Positions 45,672-55,032 are shown, counted from the stretch's first letter. The stretch is DNA of 64,000 bases from Tahibacter aquaticus (GCF_004363655.1 NZ_SNZH01000001.1:458451-522450), one strand, 5' to 3'. Notes: a model not told the origin generated them from the letters alone. Numbers and translations are program-made.

Positions 45672-47987
45672 TTACGGCTTCGGCTTCTTTTTCTTTTCCG
45701 GGTCGCCGAAGACGCTTTCCAAGGTGTCTGCACCCTGGCCCTTGAGCGGCGGCAGGGATTCGAACCGGCGCTGATATTCCTTGGTGATGTCGCCGGCGTC
45801 GCTCTGGTTGCCGATGACACGTGGCGTGATCAGGACGATCAGCTCGGTGCGATCCCGCTGCCGCTTGGTCGAACCGAACAGGTTGCCGAGGATCGGAATC
45901 CTGCTCAGGCCCGGGACGCCGTTCTTGCTGTTGATTTCGCTTTCGTTGATCAGGCCGCCCAGCAGGATGGTCTGACCGCTCTGCACCGCGATTTCGGTCT
46001 CGATTTCGCGCTTGTTGACCGAGTAGTTGCCGGTCGGGTCCTGGGTGCCGGGGTTGCTGACTTCCTGCTGGACTTCCATATAGACCAGGCCGCCCGGATT
46101 GACGCGCGGTGTAACCGTCAGGATCACGCCGACGTCGCGGAACTGCACCGAACCATAGCTCGTGCCGGTGTTGACGCCGTTGGTGCCGGTGTTGAATCCG
46201 CCGCTGAGGTAGTTCTGCACCACCGGCAGCTGCTGGCCGACATTGATGCGCGCTTCCTTGTTGTTGAGCACGACCAGCGACGGTGCCGACAAGGTCTTGG
46301 TGGTGCCGTCGGACTGCAGTGCGTTGATCGCCACTTCGATTTCGCTGTTGATGAACGAGTAGAAGAAGTTCTGCCCGTCCGCGCCGGGCTTGGTCTGCGA
46401 ACCGAACAGGCCGCGCTGCTGGTTGCCCGGCTGCGAATTGGTGAAGCGGTTGGAAGTGCCGCCGTCGTTGCCGTTGGTGGTGCCGATCAGCCCTTCCAGA
46501 TACCACTTCAGGCCGTACTCGAGCTTGCCTGCAAGAATGACTTCGAGAATCTTGGTCTCGATCTGAACCTGCAGCGGTTCGACGTCCAGGCGCCGGATGG
46601 CGCTCTGGATGATGCCCCACTGGCTTTGCGTACCCATCACCAGGATCTGGTTGTTCTCTTCCACCGCGGTGATGCGCACTTCGGATTCGTCGTCGCCAAT
46701 GGTGAATGCCTGGGCGCCGCCGGTACCGGCCGTGTTCGCCGCCGCCTGCTTTTCGCGTGCGGCCTCTGCACGGCGGCTGCTGTCGTTGTTGCCGCGCACC
46801 TCCACCGACTGCAGGCCCGGTGCCACGCCGCCGCGCGAACTGGTACGGCGCGACGAGGAGCCGCCGCTGCCTCGCTGGCCGGTGAACACCTCGTTCAGGC
46901 GGTCGGCCAAATCTATCGATTTGACATTCTTTACGTCGTACACATAGAGCTGAGTACCGTTTTCACTGCCGCCTTGGTCGAGCCGGCGCAGCCATTCCTC
47001 GGCCTGGGCCAGATAATCAGGGTTGGGCGTGATGACGATGACCGAATTGGTGCGCTCGATCGGCACGAAGCGGAACATGCCGGCCATCGGCGATTCGCCG
47101 GTGGCGCCGAACAGCTTGTCCAGCTCGGGCATGATCTTGGCCACTTCGACATTGACCACGGCATATACGCCGATGGACATGCCCTTGAGCCAGTCCACGT
47201 CGAAGGTGTCGATGGTGCGCTGGTAGTTGACCAGTTCGGTCGCGGTACCGGCCAGCACCAGCATGCTGCGTGCAGTATCGACACTGATGAAGGCGTCAGG
47301 CTTGGCGTACGGCTTGAGCAGCTTCTCCATTTCCTTGGGCGAGACGAAGCGCAGCGGGAACACGCGCACCTCGTAGCCCTTGGCTGCGCTCGGCGGCGCG
47401 ATACGCGGCACCAGCTTGCCCGGCAGGGCGTCTTTGGTCGGCAGCACGGTATAGCGGCCTTCGTTGAACACCAGCGAGTTGTTGGTCCAGGACAGCAGCA
47501 TCTCCAGAATGGACATGGCCTGTTCGGACTTGATCGGCTTGGACGTGGAGAAACTCACGTTGCCCTGTACGCCCGGCGCGATCACGTAGTTGAGCTGCAG
47601 CAGGTCGCCGAGGATGGCCTTGGCCACCGCCTGGATCGGCTGGTTCTCGAAGTTGAAGGTGAGCTGGCCTTCCCCGTCCGGCGGCGTGACGACCGGCGCC
47701 CTGGCCGCGGCCTCATTGAGGAATACGGCAGACCCCTTGTCGATCTCGGGCTTGGGAGTGTTGGCCGACGCGTCCTTCTTGCCGCCGCTGAGCGAGATCG
47801 GGCCTTCGTCGCGGGCGCCACTGGTCAGCACCTTCTCGGCCTGGGTCATGCTGGGGGCCGACTGGGTCGACACGATCTCTTCCGGATCGGGTCGGGTATT
47901 GCTAGTGGCGCAACCGCCCAGCGCGACCAGCAGCGCTACCAGGCAAAGGGGAAAGAGACGTAGACGCACTGGTGGCACTCCGTTCAT
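45672..47987 (-). CDS. gspD: Type II secretion system secretin GspD
   Basis: Forms the multimeric outer-membrane channel. The 771 residues begin with a lipoprotein-like signal (VALGGC, Cys about 26), unusual for GspD but known in the Xanthomonas type. A linker with acidic and serine-rich sequence leads to N-domains (from about 105, LTFNFENQPIQAVAKAILG; another at about 205-270) and a Ser/Arg/Gly-rich gap (about 365-385). The secretin core follows (about 455-745), with VPGLSRIPILGNLFGSTK and TELIVLITPRVI near the end. It is the last component of the order E-F-G-H-I-J-K-L-M-N-D and its start overlaps the gspN/C gene by 4 bases. Confidence 0.95.
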   Translation of the reverse strand: MNGVPPVRLRLFPLCLVALLVALGGCATSNTRPDPEEIVSTQSAPSMTQAEKVLTSGARDEGPISLSGGKKDASANTPKPEIDKGSAVFLNEAAARAPVVTPPDGEGQLTFNFENQPIQAVAKAILGDLLQLNYVIAPGVQGNVSFSTSKPIKSEQAMSILEMLLSWTNNSLVFNEGRYTVLPTKDALPGKLVPRIAPPSAAKGYEVRVFPLRFVSPKEMEKLLKPYAKPDAFISVDTARSMLVLAGTATELVNYQRTIDTFDVDWLKGMSIGVYAVVNVEVAKIMPELDKLFGATGESPMAGMFRFVPIERTNSVIVITPNPDYLAQAEEWLRRLDQGGSENGTQLYVYDVKNVKSIDLADRLNEVFTGQRGSGGSSSRRTSSRGGVAPGLQSVEVRGNNDSSRRAEAAREKQAAANTAGTGGAQAFTIGDDESEVRITAVEENNQILVMGTQSQWGIIQSAIRRLDVEPLQVQIETKILEVILAGKLEYGLKWYLEGLIGTTNGNDGGTSNRFTNSQPGNQQRGLFGSQTKPGADGQNFFYSFINSEIEVAINALQSDGTTKTLSAPSLVVLNNKEARINVGQQLPVVQNYLSGGFNTGTNGVNTGTSYGSVQFRDVGVILTVTPRVNPGGLVYMEVQQEVSNPGTQDPTGNYSVNKREIETEIAVQSGQTILLGGLINESEINSKNGVPGLSRIPILGNLFGSTKRQRDRTELIVLITPRVIGNQSDAGDITKEYQRRFESLPPLKGQGADTLESVFGDPEKKKKPKP

Positions 47988-48709
47988 TTTTTCTGTTCCT
48001 GCTGCTCGCGCAGCTTTTCCGCCTGCTCGCGCATTTCGCGGCGGCGCTCTTCGATGCGTTTTTGCAGTTCCGCTGCCCGATCAGGCGGCGGCTGCCCCGG
48101 CACTGCATTCGGCGGCTGTACTGCCGGATTGGCGCCAGGCGGCGGCGGTTGATTCGGCGGCGGGCTCGCGGGCGGGGGCGCACGCGGACTGGGCGGTACT
48201 GTGAGTCCGGGCGCTACTTCAAGTTCAACCTCGGAGCTTTCGTCCTGGGGATTCCTGAATACGACGCTGCGCGGGCGGATTTCACTCAGGGTCCAGACCT
48301 GCTGGTCGCCCGGCAACGGCATGCCGACGCGCAGCGATACCGCTTCGTTCTTGGCGTTGTCGCGCACCAGGGCCAGGCGCACGTTCGGGGTCAGCACGAT
48401 GCCGGTCAGGGTGATGTTGAGCGGCACCGGTGGTGCTATTTCCGGCGGCTTGTCCGGCTCGATCGGCGTCGGCTTGCGGTCGTCGTTGAAGATCGGCCGC
48501 TGGCGCACTTCGGCAAAATCGGATTCCGGCGGCATCACGACCGCGTCGGTATCGATGCGGCCGACGCCGGTGACCGGCGGCGCCTCGGTTTCGGCCAGCC
48601 AGCTGTAGCCGCGGCCGGCACCCATCCAGGCCATCACGCCGACCAGGGCCATCACGCCGCAGATACCGGCCAAGCCCAGGGTGATCACTTGCGCGCTGCG
48701 TGCGTTCAT
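47984..48709 (-). CDS. xpsN: Type II secretion system inner-membrane protein, GspC-like (XpsN type)
   Basis: Bitopic protein that links the inner-membrane platform to the secretin, the place GspC fills in other systems and XpsN in Xanthomonas. The 241 residues have one membrane segment (about 10-30), a periplasmic homology region (about 95-165, NITLTGIVLTPNVRLALVRD, PLPGDQQVWTLSEIRPRSVVF) and then a long Pro-rich stretch (about 170-215) ending in a charged coiled coil (LQKRIEERRREMREQAEKL). There is no PDZ domain. Start overlaps gspM and stop overlaps gspD as ATGA. Confidence 0.85.
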   Translation of the reverse strand: MNARSAQVITLGLAGICGVMALVGVMAWMGAGRGYSWLAETEAPPVTGVGRIDTDAVVMPPESDFAEVRQRPIFNDDRKPTPIEPDKPPEIAPPVPLNITLTGIVLTPNVRLALVRDNAKNEAVSLRVGMPLPGDQQVWTLSEIRPRSVVFRNPQDESSEVELEVAPGLTVPPSPRAPPPASPPPNQPPPPGANPAVQPPNAVPGQPPPDRAAELQKRIEERRREMREQAEKLREQQEQKK

Positions 48710-49320
48710 GCCTTCTCCGCCCCGCGCTTGCGCATATAGCCCGAGAGATTGAAGCGGATGTCCAGCGCACTCTGCTGCGGCGCTTTCTGGCCCGGCGCGA
48801 CATAGCCGTAGTTCTGCTTGTAGATCATCAGCTGGTCGACGAACAGGTAGGGTTTACCCGACTCCAGCTGGTACAGGATCAGCGACAAGGGTTCCAGGTC
48901 GCAGCGCATGCGCACCTGGATGGTGACTTTCTCGTACAGCTCGGGCTTGCCGCCGGTGAGCTGCTGGTGGGTCAGTACCTGGCAGCGATTGCTGTCGCCG
49001 CCATGGTCGGTCACCGCCTGCTTCATGCGCTGGATCAGGTCGGCTGCAGCCGCGGCGGCCTCGGTCTGGCCGAGGAAGGCCTGGTTGCTTTGCTCGAAGC
49101 TGCGCACGTCGACCAGGCGCTTCTCGATTTCCGGGCGTTGCTTGCTGGTTTCCAGGAAGCGCTGCTGCTGCTCGCGCAGATCGCTCATCTGCGAAGCGAT
49201 CTCCAGGTGCGGCGCAACGAACCACCAGTGCACGCCCAGCAGATAGACCAGCAGCAGGACGATCAGGGCCAATACCACCGCCAGCAGGCGGCCGTTGTTA
49301 CTTTCGGGCAGCAGGCGCAT
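48706..49320 (-). CDS. gspM: Type II secretion system protein GspM
   Basis: Inner-membrane platform protein, 204 residues: N-terminal cytoplasmic tail, one membrane segment (about 12-34), then a coiled-coil region and a periplasmic ferredoxin-like domain (about 90-185). It fits the b-subtype of GspM found with Xanthomonas-type systems and pairs with GspL. AGGAGG precedes the ATG by 5 bases; the ATG lies inside the gspL end, giving a 23-base overlap, so the genes are coupled. The assignment rests on topology, size and position more than on residues. Confidence 0.85.
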   Translation of the reverse strand: MRLLPESNNGRLLAVVLALIVLLLVYLLGVHWWFVAPHLEIASQMSDLREQQQRFLETSKQRPEIEKRLVDVRSFEQSNQAFLGQTEAAAAAADLIQRMKQAVTDHGGDSNRCQVLTHQQLTGGKPELYEKVTIQVRMRCDLEPLSLILYQLESGKPYLFVDQLMIYKQNYGYVAPGQKAPQQSALDIRFNLSGYMRKRGAEKA

Positions 49321-50605
49321 GCGAGCCTCCTTCCTTGCTGACAGGCGTTGCTGCAGCCGGCTTTTCCGCCGCGCCTGGCTTGTCGCCCGTGGTCGCTTTT
49401 TCGCCTGCGGCCGGCTTGCTCTCGCCCGTTGCAGGCTTGTTCTCGCCGTTCGCCGGTGCTGCCTTGGCGACGCTGAGATCGCGCGGCTTGAGCTGGGCGA
49501 CCAGGTTGAAACGGTCCTTTTTCACACGCGGGTCGGGCTGTACCACGCCCTGGAACGCAGCATCGCCCAGTACCTTGGATTTCTGCAGTTCGGCGATCAG
49601 TCCCTCGGACTTGTCGCTGAGGCCCTGCAGCTCGACGCGGCCGTCCTCGGTCACGTTGAGTCGTTCCAGGTAAGTACTGTCGGGCAGGCGCTCAGTCAGA
49701 TCCTTGAGCAGCTCTACCGCGGTCATGACCGACCGCTTCTTCTGGGTGAGGAAGTTGGCTGAATCGATGGTTTCTTCCAGCGTCTTGCGCAAGACCGCAA
49801 CCTGCTTGGCCTCGTTTTGCGCGGCCTCGACTTCGGTCGTCATGTTCGCCAGTGCCTGGCCGCGGTTGGTGACCGTACGCGCCATGACGCCCAGGGCCAG
49901 TACCACCGCCAGCAGGGCCAGGCCCAGGTTGATCCACAGGCGCTGGTTGCTGCGCCGCGAGCGGCGCTCGGCCGGCAGCAGGTTCACGCCCAGGCGTACG
50001 CCGTGGCTCGCATCGGCCCAGCAATCCACGCCATCGAGCGGAATGCCCAGTTGGGCCGCGGGGGCGACTTCTTGGTCGAACGCCGCGCGCGGCATCACCA
50101 CCAGCTCGACCTGCAACTGGCGGCCACTGGCATCACGGCCGCGGACTATGCAGTCGTAATACACCTGGTCGGCCTTGAACGGCGTCTGCCGGTCCATTTC
50201 GAAAGCCAGCACCTGGCGCAGGTTGTCCTCGGCCGCGGCTGGCAGGCTGAGCGTACGGCGCAGCATGCGCGTGCTGGGTACGCAGAAGAACTGGCGCAGC
50301 TGCGGCTCTTCGACCCGGGCGCGCTGGCGCTGGTAGTCGCTGCGCTGTACATCCACTTCCTGGGACAGGTCGATCTGGCCGAATTCGGTCGCGCCGCGCG
50401 GACTTTCGCGCCGCAGCACCAGCTGGCCGTCGGCCACATGCAGCAGCAGGGACTCGCGCCCTTCGTCCAGCGCGGCACGCCAGGACGCCGGCAGGAAAGA
50501 CAGCAGTTCGCCGCCCCACCACGCGAAGAAACGCGGCAGCGGAGTTTTGGCATAGCGCGCCCGCAAGCGGACGAGCTGAGGTTCAAGCACGTCTAGAATG
50601 GCCAT
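49298..50605 (-). CDS. gspL: Type II secretion system protein GspL
   Basis: Links the GspE ATPase to the inner-membrane platform. Of 435 residues, the first 210 or so form the cytoplasmic actin-like domain (LEPQLVRLRARYAKTP, QFFCVPSTRMLRRTLSLPAAAEDNLRQVLAFEMDRQTPF). One membrane segment follows (about 228-248) and then a PilN-like periplasmic part with a coiled coil. The last 60 residues are a low-complexity tail of Lys-Pro-Ala-Gly-Glu repeats, which looks unlike other GspL proteins and may be a variable linker. One-base overlap with gspK (TAATG). Confidence 0.9.
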   Translation of the reverse strand: MAILDVLEPQLVRLRARYAKTPLPRFFAWWGGELLSFLPASWRAALDEGRESLLLHVADGQLVLRRESPRGATEFGQIDLSQEVDVQRSDYQRQRARVEEPQLRQFFCVPSTRMLRRTLSLPAAAEDNLRQVLAFEMDRQTPFKADQVYYDCIVRGRDASGRQLQVELVVMPRAAFDQEVAPAAQLGIPLDGVDCWADASHGVRLGVNLLPAERRSRRSNQRLWINLGLALLAVVLALGVMARTVTNRGQALANMTTEVEAAQNEAKQVAVLRKTLEETIDSANFLTQKKRSVMTAVELLKDLTERLPDSTYLERLNVTEDGRVELQGLSDKSEGLIAELQKSKVLGDAAFQGVVQPDPRVKKDRFNLVAQLKPRDLSVAKAAPANGENKPATGESKPAAGEKATTGDKPGAAEKPAAATPVSKEGGSHAPAARK

Positions 50606-51516
50606 TACTGATCTTCGCCGTCGCGCCAGCGCAGGACCACGAACGGTCTGCCGCCTACGCCCTGACCGCCCAGCCGTATGGTGGCGTCCAGGCGGGTGCT
50701 GGAGCCGTTCGGAAGTGTGGCGCGGGACTCGATACTATACGTGAGCCCCCCACCCTCCGCCACGACGGGGGTGCCGTCGGGCATCAGCAGGCCCGAAGGC
50801 GGGCTTCCCGGCGGCAAGGCCTGGCGCTGGGCAAGGATCATCTGGGCTTGTTCCTCGGTCATGCCCGGCATTGCCCGCAGCACTTCGAGCGGGGCATAGC
50901 CTGGGCTGGGTTGGGTGCGGCCGGAGTACAGCGTGATGGCCTTCTCGATGCTGTGGTAGACGTCGTAGTCCATGCCCAGCACCTGCTGCACTTCCGACAC
51001 GGTTTCGAACGGCGCGTTCCGTGGTGCGTACTTGAGGCCCTCCGATTTGTATTCCGACTCTTCGGCACCATGCGGACCGGTGAGGTCGTCGGGGTCGCGC
51101 CAGTCGATGATCGCGTCGGCCAGCTCTTCGGCGCGCTGTTCTTCGATGCCGCTGGACTGGAACAGGGCCTTCAGCAGCAGGGCATCGGCGACATTGATGT
51201 CGATCTTGCCGCTGTCGTCGATCATGCGAAGTTCGATCTTGGCGTCGTCGAAATCGAATTCGTAGGGCCGGCCGTCGGCCACCCAGCGGGTCAGCGGGTC
51301 CGGGTTGCGCATCTCGTAGATGGCGCGGTGGATGCCCGCTTCGGCGGCATAGCGCGCGGCGGTGGCATCGAACAGATGGCGCGCCTGCAGGTTCTCGGTG
51401 CGCGCAATGACCGCAAAGCTGCCGAGCAGGATGCTCATCAGCGCAATCACCCACAGCACCAGGATGAAGGCGACGCCGCGCTGCCGGGCCGGACCGTGCC
51501 TGACTGCGCGACTCAC
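50605..51516 (-). CDS. gspK: Type II secretion system minor pseudopilin GspK
   Basis: Large minor pseudopilin that caps the pseudopilus tip. 303 residues from a GTG at 51516 that overlaps the gspJ stop (GTGA). The prepilin peptidase site is RQRG before VAFILVLWVIALMSILLG, so cleavage would leave an N-terminal valine. The family's Ca-binding and helical domains follow: YAAEAGIHRAIYEM, IDDSGKIDINVADALLL, and DAIIDWRDPDDLTGPHGAEESEY with its acidic cluster. The frame is open upstream but in an unrelated sequence. GspK lacks the position 5 glutamate of other pseudopilins, as is normal. Confidence 0.92.
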   Translation of the reverse strand: MSRAVRHGPARQRGVAFILVLWVIALMSILLGSFAVIARTENLQARHLFDATAARYAAEAGIHRAIYEMRNPDPLTRWVADGRPYEFDFDDAKIELRMIDDSGKIDINVADALLLKALFQSSGIEEQRAEELADAIIDWRDPDDLTGPHGAEESEYKSEGLKYAPRNAPFETVSEVQQVLGMDYDVYHSIEKAITLYSGRTQPSPGYAPLEVLRAMPGMTEEQAQMILAQRQALPPGSPPSGLLMPDGTPVVAEGGGLTYSIESRATLPNGSSTRLDATIRLGGQGVGGRPFVVLRWRDGEDQ

Positions 51517-52226
51517 TCGGACGACTCCTGCGGACGCGGCTGCGAGCCCGAGCCCGGCGTCGGCATACGCTGCTGGAACAGGCGCACGCCGCCGCTGGTG
51601 TCGAGCACCAGCGGAATATCCATGGTCGGGAAGACAAGGCCGGACTGCTCGGTCATTTCCAGTTCGATACGCACCATCACCGGCAGCATGGACGGGTTTT
51701 CCCATTCGTCCTTCCAGTCTTCCAGCTCGTTCTGGTCGTCGTACTTGCGAAACTCGAATTTGCCGCGGCGGATGCCGTCGAGCAGCATCACCGCCTCGCT
51801 GTCCTGCGGCTTGAGCTTGTCCAGGTCGTAGCCGTTGAGCATGTTGTGGGTGAACAGCAGTTGCAGGCCGTTGCGGCCCCGCGCCAGCTCCAGCGTCTGC
51901 ACGTACGGCCCGCCGCGGCTCAGATGTCCCGGCATCGGCGCAACGAAGCGGATGAAGTCGTTCTCGCCCTGAAACACGAAATTGGCGCCGCTGCCGTGTT
52001 CCTGGCCGAAGGCCAGTGGCAGGCTGCGGCCGAGTTCGCGACGGATGAATTCCTGTGCCACGCGCATGCGGTTGGTGCGCTCGATATTCTGCTCGCCCGC
52101 GTGCATGGCACGCGTGGCGGCGGTGATTCCGCCCATCGCGCCGGCCAGCAGCAGCGCCAGCAAGGTGATCGCCAGCATCACCTCAAGCAGGCTGAAACCG
52201 GCGCTGCGGCGCGCAATGGCTTTCAT
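51513..52226 (-). CDS. gspJ: Type II secretion system minor pseudopilin GspJ
   Basis: Minor pseudopilin of the I-J-K tip complex. The 237-residue precursor has the leader MKAIARRSAG, peptidase site before FSLLEVMLAITLLALLLAG, with the conserved Glu5 of the mature N-terminus. The periplasmic part includes RTNRMRVAQEFIRRELGRSLPL, typical of GspJ. The ATG overlaps the gspI stop (ATGA) and the stop overlaps gspK (GTGA). The C-terminus has a Ser/Pro/Glu-rich tail. Confidence 0.93.
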   Translation of the reverse strand: MKAIARRSAGFSLLEVMLAITLLALLLAGAMGGITAATRAMHAGEQNIERTNRMRVAQEFIRRELGRSLPLAFGQEHGSGANFVFQGENDFIRFVAPMPGHLSRGGPYVQTLELARGRNGLQLLFTHNMLNGYDLDKLKPQDSEAVMLLDGIRRGKFEFRKYDDQNELEDWKDEWENPSMLPVMVRIELEMTEQSGLVFPTMDIPLVLDTSGGVRLFQQRMPTPGSGSQPRPQESSE

Positions 52227-52756
52227 CGCTTGTTGTCCTGGTTGCCGTTGACGTCGCCGTTGCCGCCGGCTGCCGAACCGGCAGCGCCATTGCCGGCCTC
52301 GGCGTTCTTGGAGCGCAGCGAGACGAAGTGCGCGCTCTTGGAACCGCGGCGGTCGCCGCCCCACAGCACTTCCAGGTCAACCCGGTACAGTTCAATACTC
52401 TGGAAACTTTCCACACCACCACTATGCGGCGCGCCCGATGCCACCGGCAGCGGCGGCGGTTCGTATTTGCTGATGTCGAGTTCCCAGCGATACTGGTTGT
52501 CGAAACGGCCGCTTTCGTGGCCTGCCTCGAGCTTCTCGCCGATACCGACCACGTCCAGGCGCGACTGGGCCCACAACGCGGCCTGGGTGTATTCCGCCGC
52601 CAGCCGCGTATTGCGGATCGACGCCGACAGAATGCCCATGAGCACGCCGAAAGCCAGCGCGAAGACGACGAATGCCGCGACCAGTTCGATCAGGCTGAAG
52701 CCGCGCTGGCGCGCGCCCAGCCGCGGCGGGCGGCGCGAAGAAAGAAGTCGGCTCAT
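52223..52756 (-). CDS. gspI: Type II secretion system minor pseudopilin GspI
   Basis: Minor pseudopilin, 177 residues, with the leader MSRLLSSRRPPRLGARQRG and mature N-terminus FSLIELVAAFVVFALAFGVLMG, having the Glu5 needed for assembly. The pattern LAAEYTQAALWAQSRLDVVG after the hydrophobic helix is typical of GspI/XpsI. The C-terminal 35 residues are a low-complexity Gly/Asn/Ala tail (GNGAAGSAAGGNGDVNGNQD). The start overlaps gspH by 4 bases. Confidence 0.92.
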   Translation of the reverse strand: MSRLLSSRRPPRLGARQRGFSLIELVAAFVVFALAFGVLMGILSASIRNTRLAAEYTQAALWAQSRLDVVGIGEKLEAGHESGRFDNQYRWELDISKYEPPPLPVASGAPHSGGVESFQSIELYRVDLEVLWGGDRRGSKSAHFVSLRSKNAEAGNGAAGSAAGGNGDVNGNQDNKR

Positions 52757-53301
52757 CGTTCGCTCAACTCTTCCAGGTCGACTTCGCCGGTGAGCCAGCC
52801 GACATTGACGCGCCATTCGCGCGCACCGGCGATGACTGAAATATGCCCGCCGGTGGAACTGCCGTCGGGATAGAAGCGGATGCGCCCTGCCCTGTCGTTG
52901 ATCAGTTCGTTCTGCGCCGTCAGCAGCTTGACCTCGATCTTGTCCGGAAACTTGACCGGATCCTTGCCGGGCACGGTATAGCTCATCGCATCCAGGTCCA
53001 CGTCGAGCGTCTTTTGCTCGCCCTTGACGATGGCCTGGCCGCGGGTATAGCGCAGCGCCGCGACGAGATCGCGGCTGGCGGCCTTGATCTTGGCGCTGCC
53101 CAGGCTTTTGCTGAACGAGATCGACGCCACCGTCACGGCAATGGCGATCAGCACCACTACCGCAATCATTTCCAGCAGGCTGAAACCACGCTGGGATCGC
53201 GGCAAAGCCGGGCCGGAGTCAGTCGCCCGCACGGCGCGTGCGTCCAGGCGCCGGAAGCGCCCGGTTGTCGCGCAATGCTGGAAGCGAAGGCTCCGGCGCA
53301 T
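52753..53301 (-). CDS. gspH: Type II secretion system minor pseudopilin GspH
   Basis: Minor pseudopilin. The prepilin site is RSQRG before FSLLEMIAVVVLIAIAVTVASI, and the periplasmic domain contains SRDLVAALRYTRGQAIVKG and WRVNVGWLTGEVDLEEL. From the ATG at 53301 it has 182 residues with a 39-residue leader, longer than usual; an in-frame GTG at 53232 would give a 16-residue leader, so the true start may be there. It follows gspG by 6 bases and overlaps gspI. Confidence 0.9.
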   Translation of the reverse strand: MRRSLRFQHCATTGRFRRLDARAVRATDSGPALPRSQRGFSLLEMIAVVVLIAIAVTVASISFSKSLGSAKIKAASRDLVAALRYTRGQAIVKGEQKTLDVDLDAMSYTVPGKDPVKFPDKIEVKLLTAQNELINDRAGRIRFYPDGSSTGGHISVIAGAREWRVNVGWLTGEVDLEELSER

Positions 53302-53307
53302 GGCCCA

Positions 53308-53739
53308 TTACTGCCAGTTGCCGAAATCGGCGTTGTATTCTTCGCCGCCCGCCTTGCCGTCCTTGCCCAGGAAGACAAGGTCGAAATCGCCGTGCTCGCC
53401 CGGCTTCTTGTATTCGAAAGCATTGCCGAACGGGCTCTTCAGGTCGGAATCCTTGGCATAACCCGACTTCCAGTTCGGCGCATTGGCCGGCTTCTTGATC
53501 AGGTCTTCCAGTCGTTCCGGCGGGCCGCCGTTGTCGAGCGAATACGCTTCGATGCTCATCGACAGCTTGGAAACCTGGGCCTTGCCCGCATTCCACTTGC
53601 CCTTGTCGACGTTCTTGCCGACCTGATTCACCACGATACCGGCGACGATGCCGATCAGCACGATGACCGCAAGCATTTCCAGCAGGCTGAAACCGCCCTG
53701 CCCGCGCACTCCGCGACTTTGCGAAAAATTATACTTCAT
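53308..53739 (-). CDS. gspG: Type II secretion system major pseudopilin GspG
   Basis: Main building block of the pseudopilus. 143 residues: leader MKYNFSQSRGVRGQGG, mature N-terminus FSLLEMLAVIVLIGIVAGIVV with Glu5. The end shows the conserved GspG pattern, SPFGNAFEYKKPGEHGDFD and FLGKDGKAGGEEYNADFGNWQ, whose aspartates form the calcium site. The ATG at 53739 is 14 bases after gspF; the frame is open into gspF but that is shadow. Confidence 0.96.
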   Translation of the reverse strand: MKYNFSQSRGVRGQGGFSLLEMLAVIVLIGIVAGIVVNQVGKNVDKGKWNAGKAQVSKLSMSIEAYSLDNGGPPERLEDLIKKPANAPNWKSGYAKDSDLKSPFGNAFEYKKPGEHGDFDLVFLGKDGKAGGEEYNADFGNWQ

Positions 53740-53753
53740 TGCCTTCTCCCGAA

Positions 53754-54971
53754 TTATTGAACCGAACCGGCCAGGTTCATGATAGGCAGGATGATCGCCA
53801 TCATGATCATCGCCACCAGTACCGTCATCACGATCGTCACCACCGGGACCAGGGCTGCCAGCAGCCGGTCCAGTGTGTTTTTCACTTCCAGGTCGAAGGT
53901 GTCGGCAGTCTTGAGCAGCATGCCGTCGAGCTCGCCGGACTCTTCGCCCACAGCGACCATTTGCAGGGCCAGCTTGGGGAAGCGCTTGCTCTGGCTGAGG
54001 GCGAAGCCGAGGCCGTTGCCGCGCTTGACCTCCTCGGTCGCCGCGCTCACGGCTTCGGCCAGCGCCATGTTGCTCATGACATTGCGCGCGATGGTCATCG
54101 CACCCAACAAGGGAACGCCGTTCTTGACCAAAGTTCCCAGCGTACGGGTCAGGCGCGCGGTCTCCAGCTTCAGGATGACGTCGCCGGCGACCTTGATCGA
54201 GAGCAGACGCGAATCCAGCACCAGGCGCGTGTCCGGCTGCGAATACTGCTTGCGCAGCCAGGCGAAGCCCGCCACGCCGGCCACCAGGATCAGCCACCAG
54301 AAATTCTGCAGGATGGTGCCGATGCCGAACACGATGCGCGTGATCAGCGGCATTTCGACACCCATGTCGTTGAACATGGGCACGAACTGCGGCACGACGT
54401 AGATCAGCAGGATCATCAGCGACGCGAACACCATGCCGATCAGGAAGGCCGGATAGATCATCGCGTTGATGACATTGCCACGCAGCTCGCGCGTACGCTC
54501 CAGGTATTCGGCCAGGCGGCGCAGGGTTTCGTCGAGCGAACCGCCGGCTTCGCCGGCACGCACCATGTTCACGTACAGGCGCGAGAACACGCCATGCTCG
54601 GCCTCCAGCGCATCCGACAGCGGCGCACCGCCGCGCACCGTATCTCGCACGCGTTCGAGCATGCGCCGCGCCTTCTCGTCGCTGGGCAGGTCAAGCACGA
54701 TCTGCAAGGCACGGTCCAGCGGCTGGCCCGCGCCGAGCATGGTTGCCAGCTGCTGGGTGAACTGCACCACCTGGGCCGCGCCAAAGGTATTGCGCCGGGT
54801 CAGCAGGCTGAGCAGGCTGCTGCCTTCTGCCGCGTCGGCCGCGCGCGCATCCAGCGGAATATTGCCCGCATCCTGCAGCTTGGCGATCACCTCGTCGGTG
54901 GACGCGGCCTCCATCTGGCCTTCGAGCGTCTCGCCGGCGGGGGTTACGGCTTTGTAGCGGAACAAGGGCAT
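53754..54971 (-). CDS. gspF: Type II secretion system inner-membrane protein GspF
   Basis: Polytopic platform protein of 405 residues. The N-terminal MPLFRYKAVTPAGETLEGQMEA is the family start, followed by two copies of the T2SSF domain. The first carries TRRNTFGAAQVVQFTQQLATMLGAGQPLDRALQ and the second LETARLTRTLGTLVKNGVPLLGAMTIA, with GEESGELDGMLLK after it. Membrane segments lie near 168-190, 220-240 and 375-398. A 61-base gap separates it from gspE upstream, the largest inside the secretion operon. Confidence 0.95.
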   Translation of the reverse strand: MPLFRYKAVTPAGETLEGQMEAASTDEVIAKLQDAGNIPLDARAADAAEGSSLLSLLTRRNTFGAAQVVQFTQQLATMLGAGQPLDRALQIVLDLPSDEKARRMLERVRDTVRGGAPLSDALEAEHGVFSRLYVNMVRAGEAGGSLDETLRRLAEYLERTRELRGNVINAMIYPAFLIGMVFASLMILLIYVVPQFVPMFNDMGVEMPLITRIVFGIGTILQNFWWLILVAGVAGFAWLRKQYSQPDTRLVLDSRLLSIKVAGDVILKLETARLTRTLGTLVKNGVPLLGAMTIARNVMSNMALAEAVSAATEEVKRGNGLGFALSQSKRFPKLALQMVAVGEESGELDGMLLKTADTFDLEVKNTLDRLLAALVPVVTIVMTVLVAMIMMAIILPIMNLAGSVQ

Positions 54972-55032
54972 CGGCGGGTGTCAGCTGAATTCGGGAGAGA
55001 GAATCGGGAGACGGCCAGGCGCGGAACTGCCC

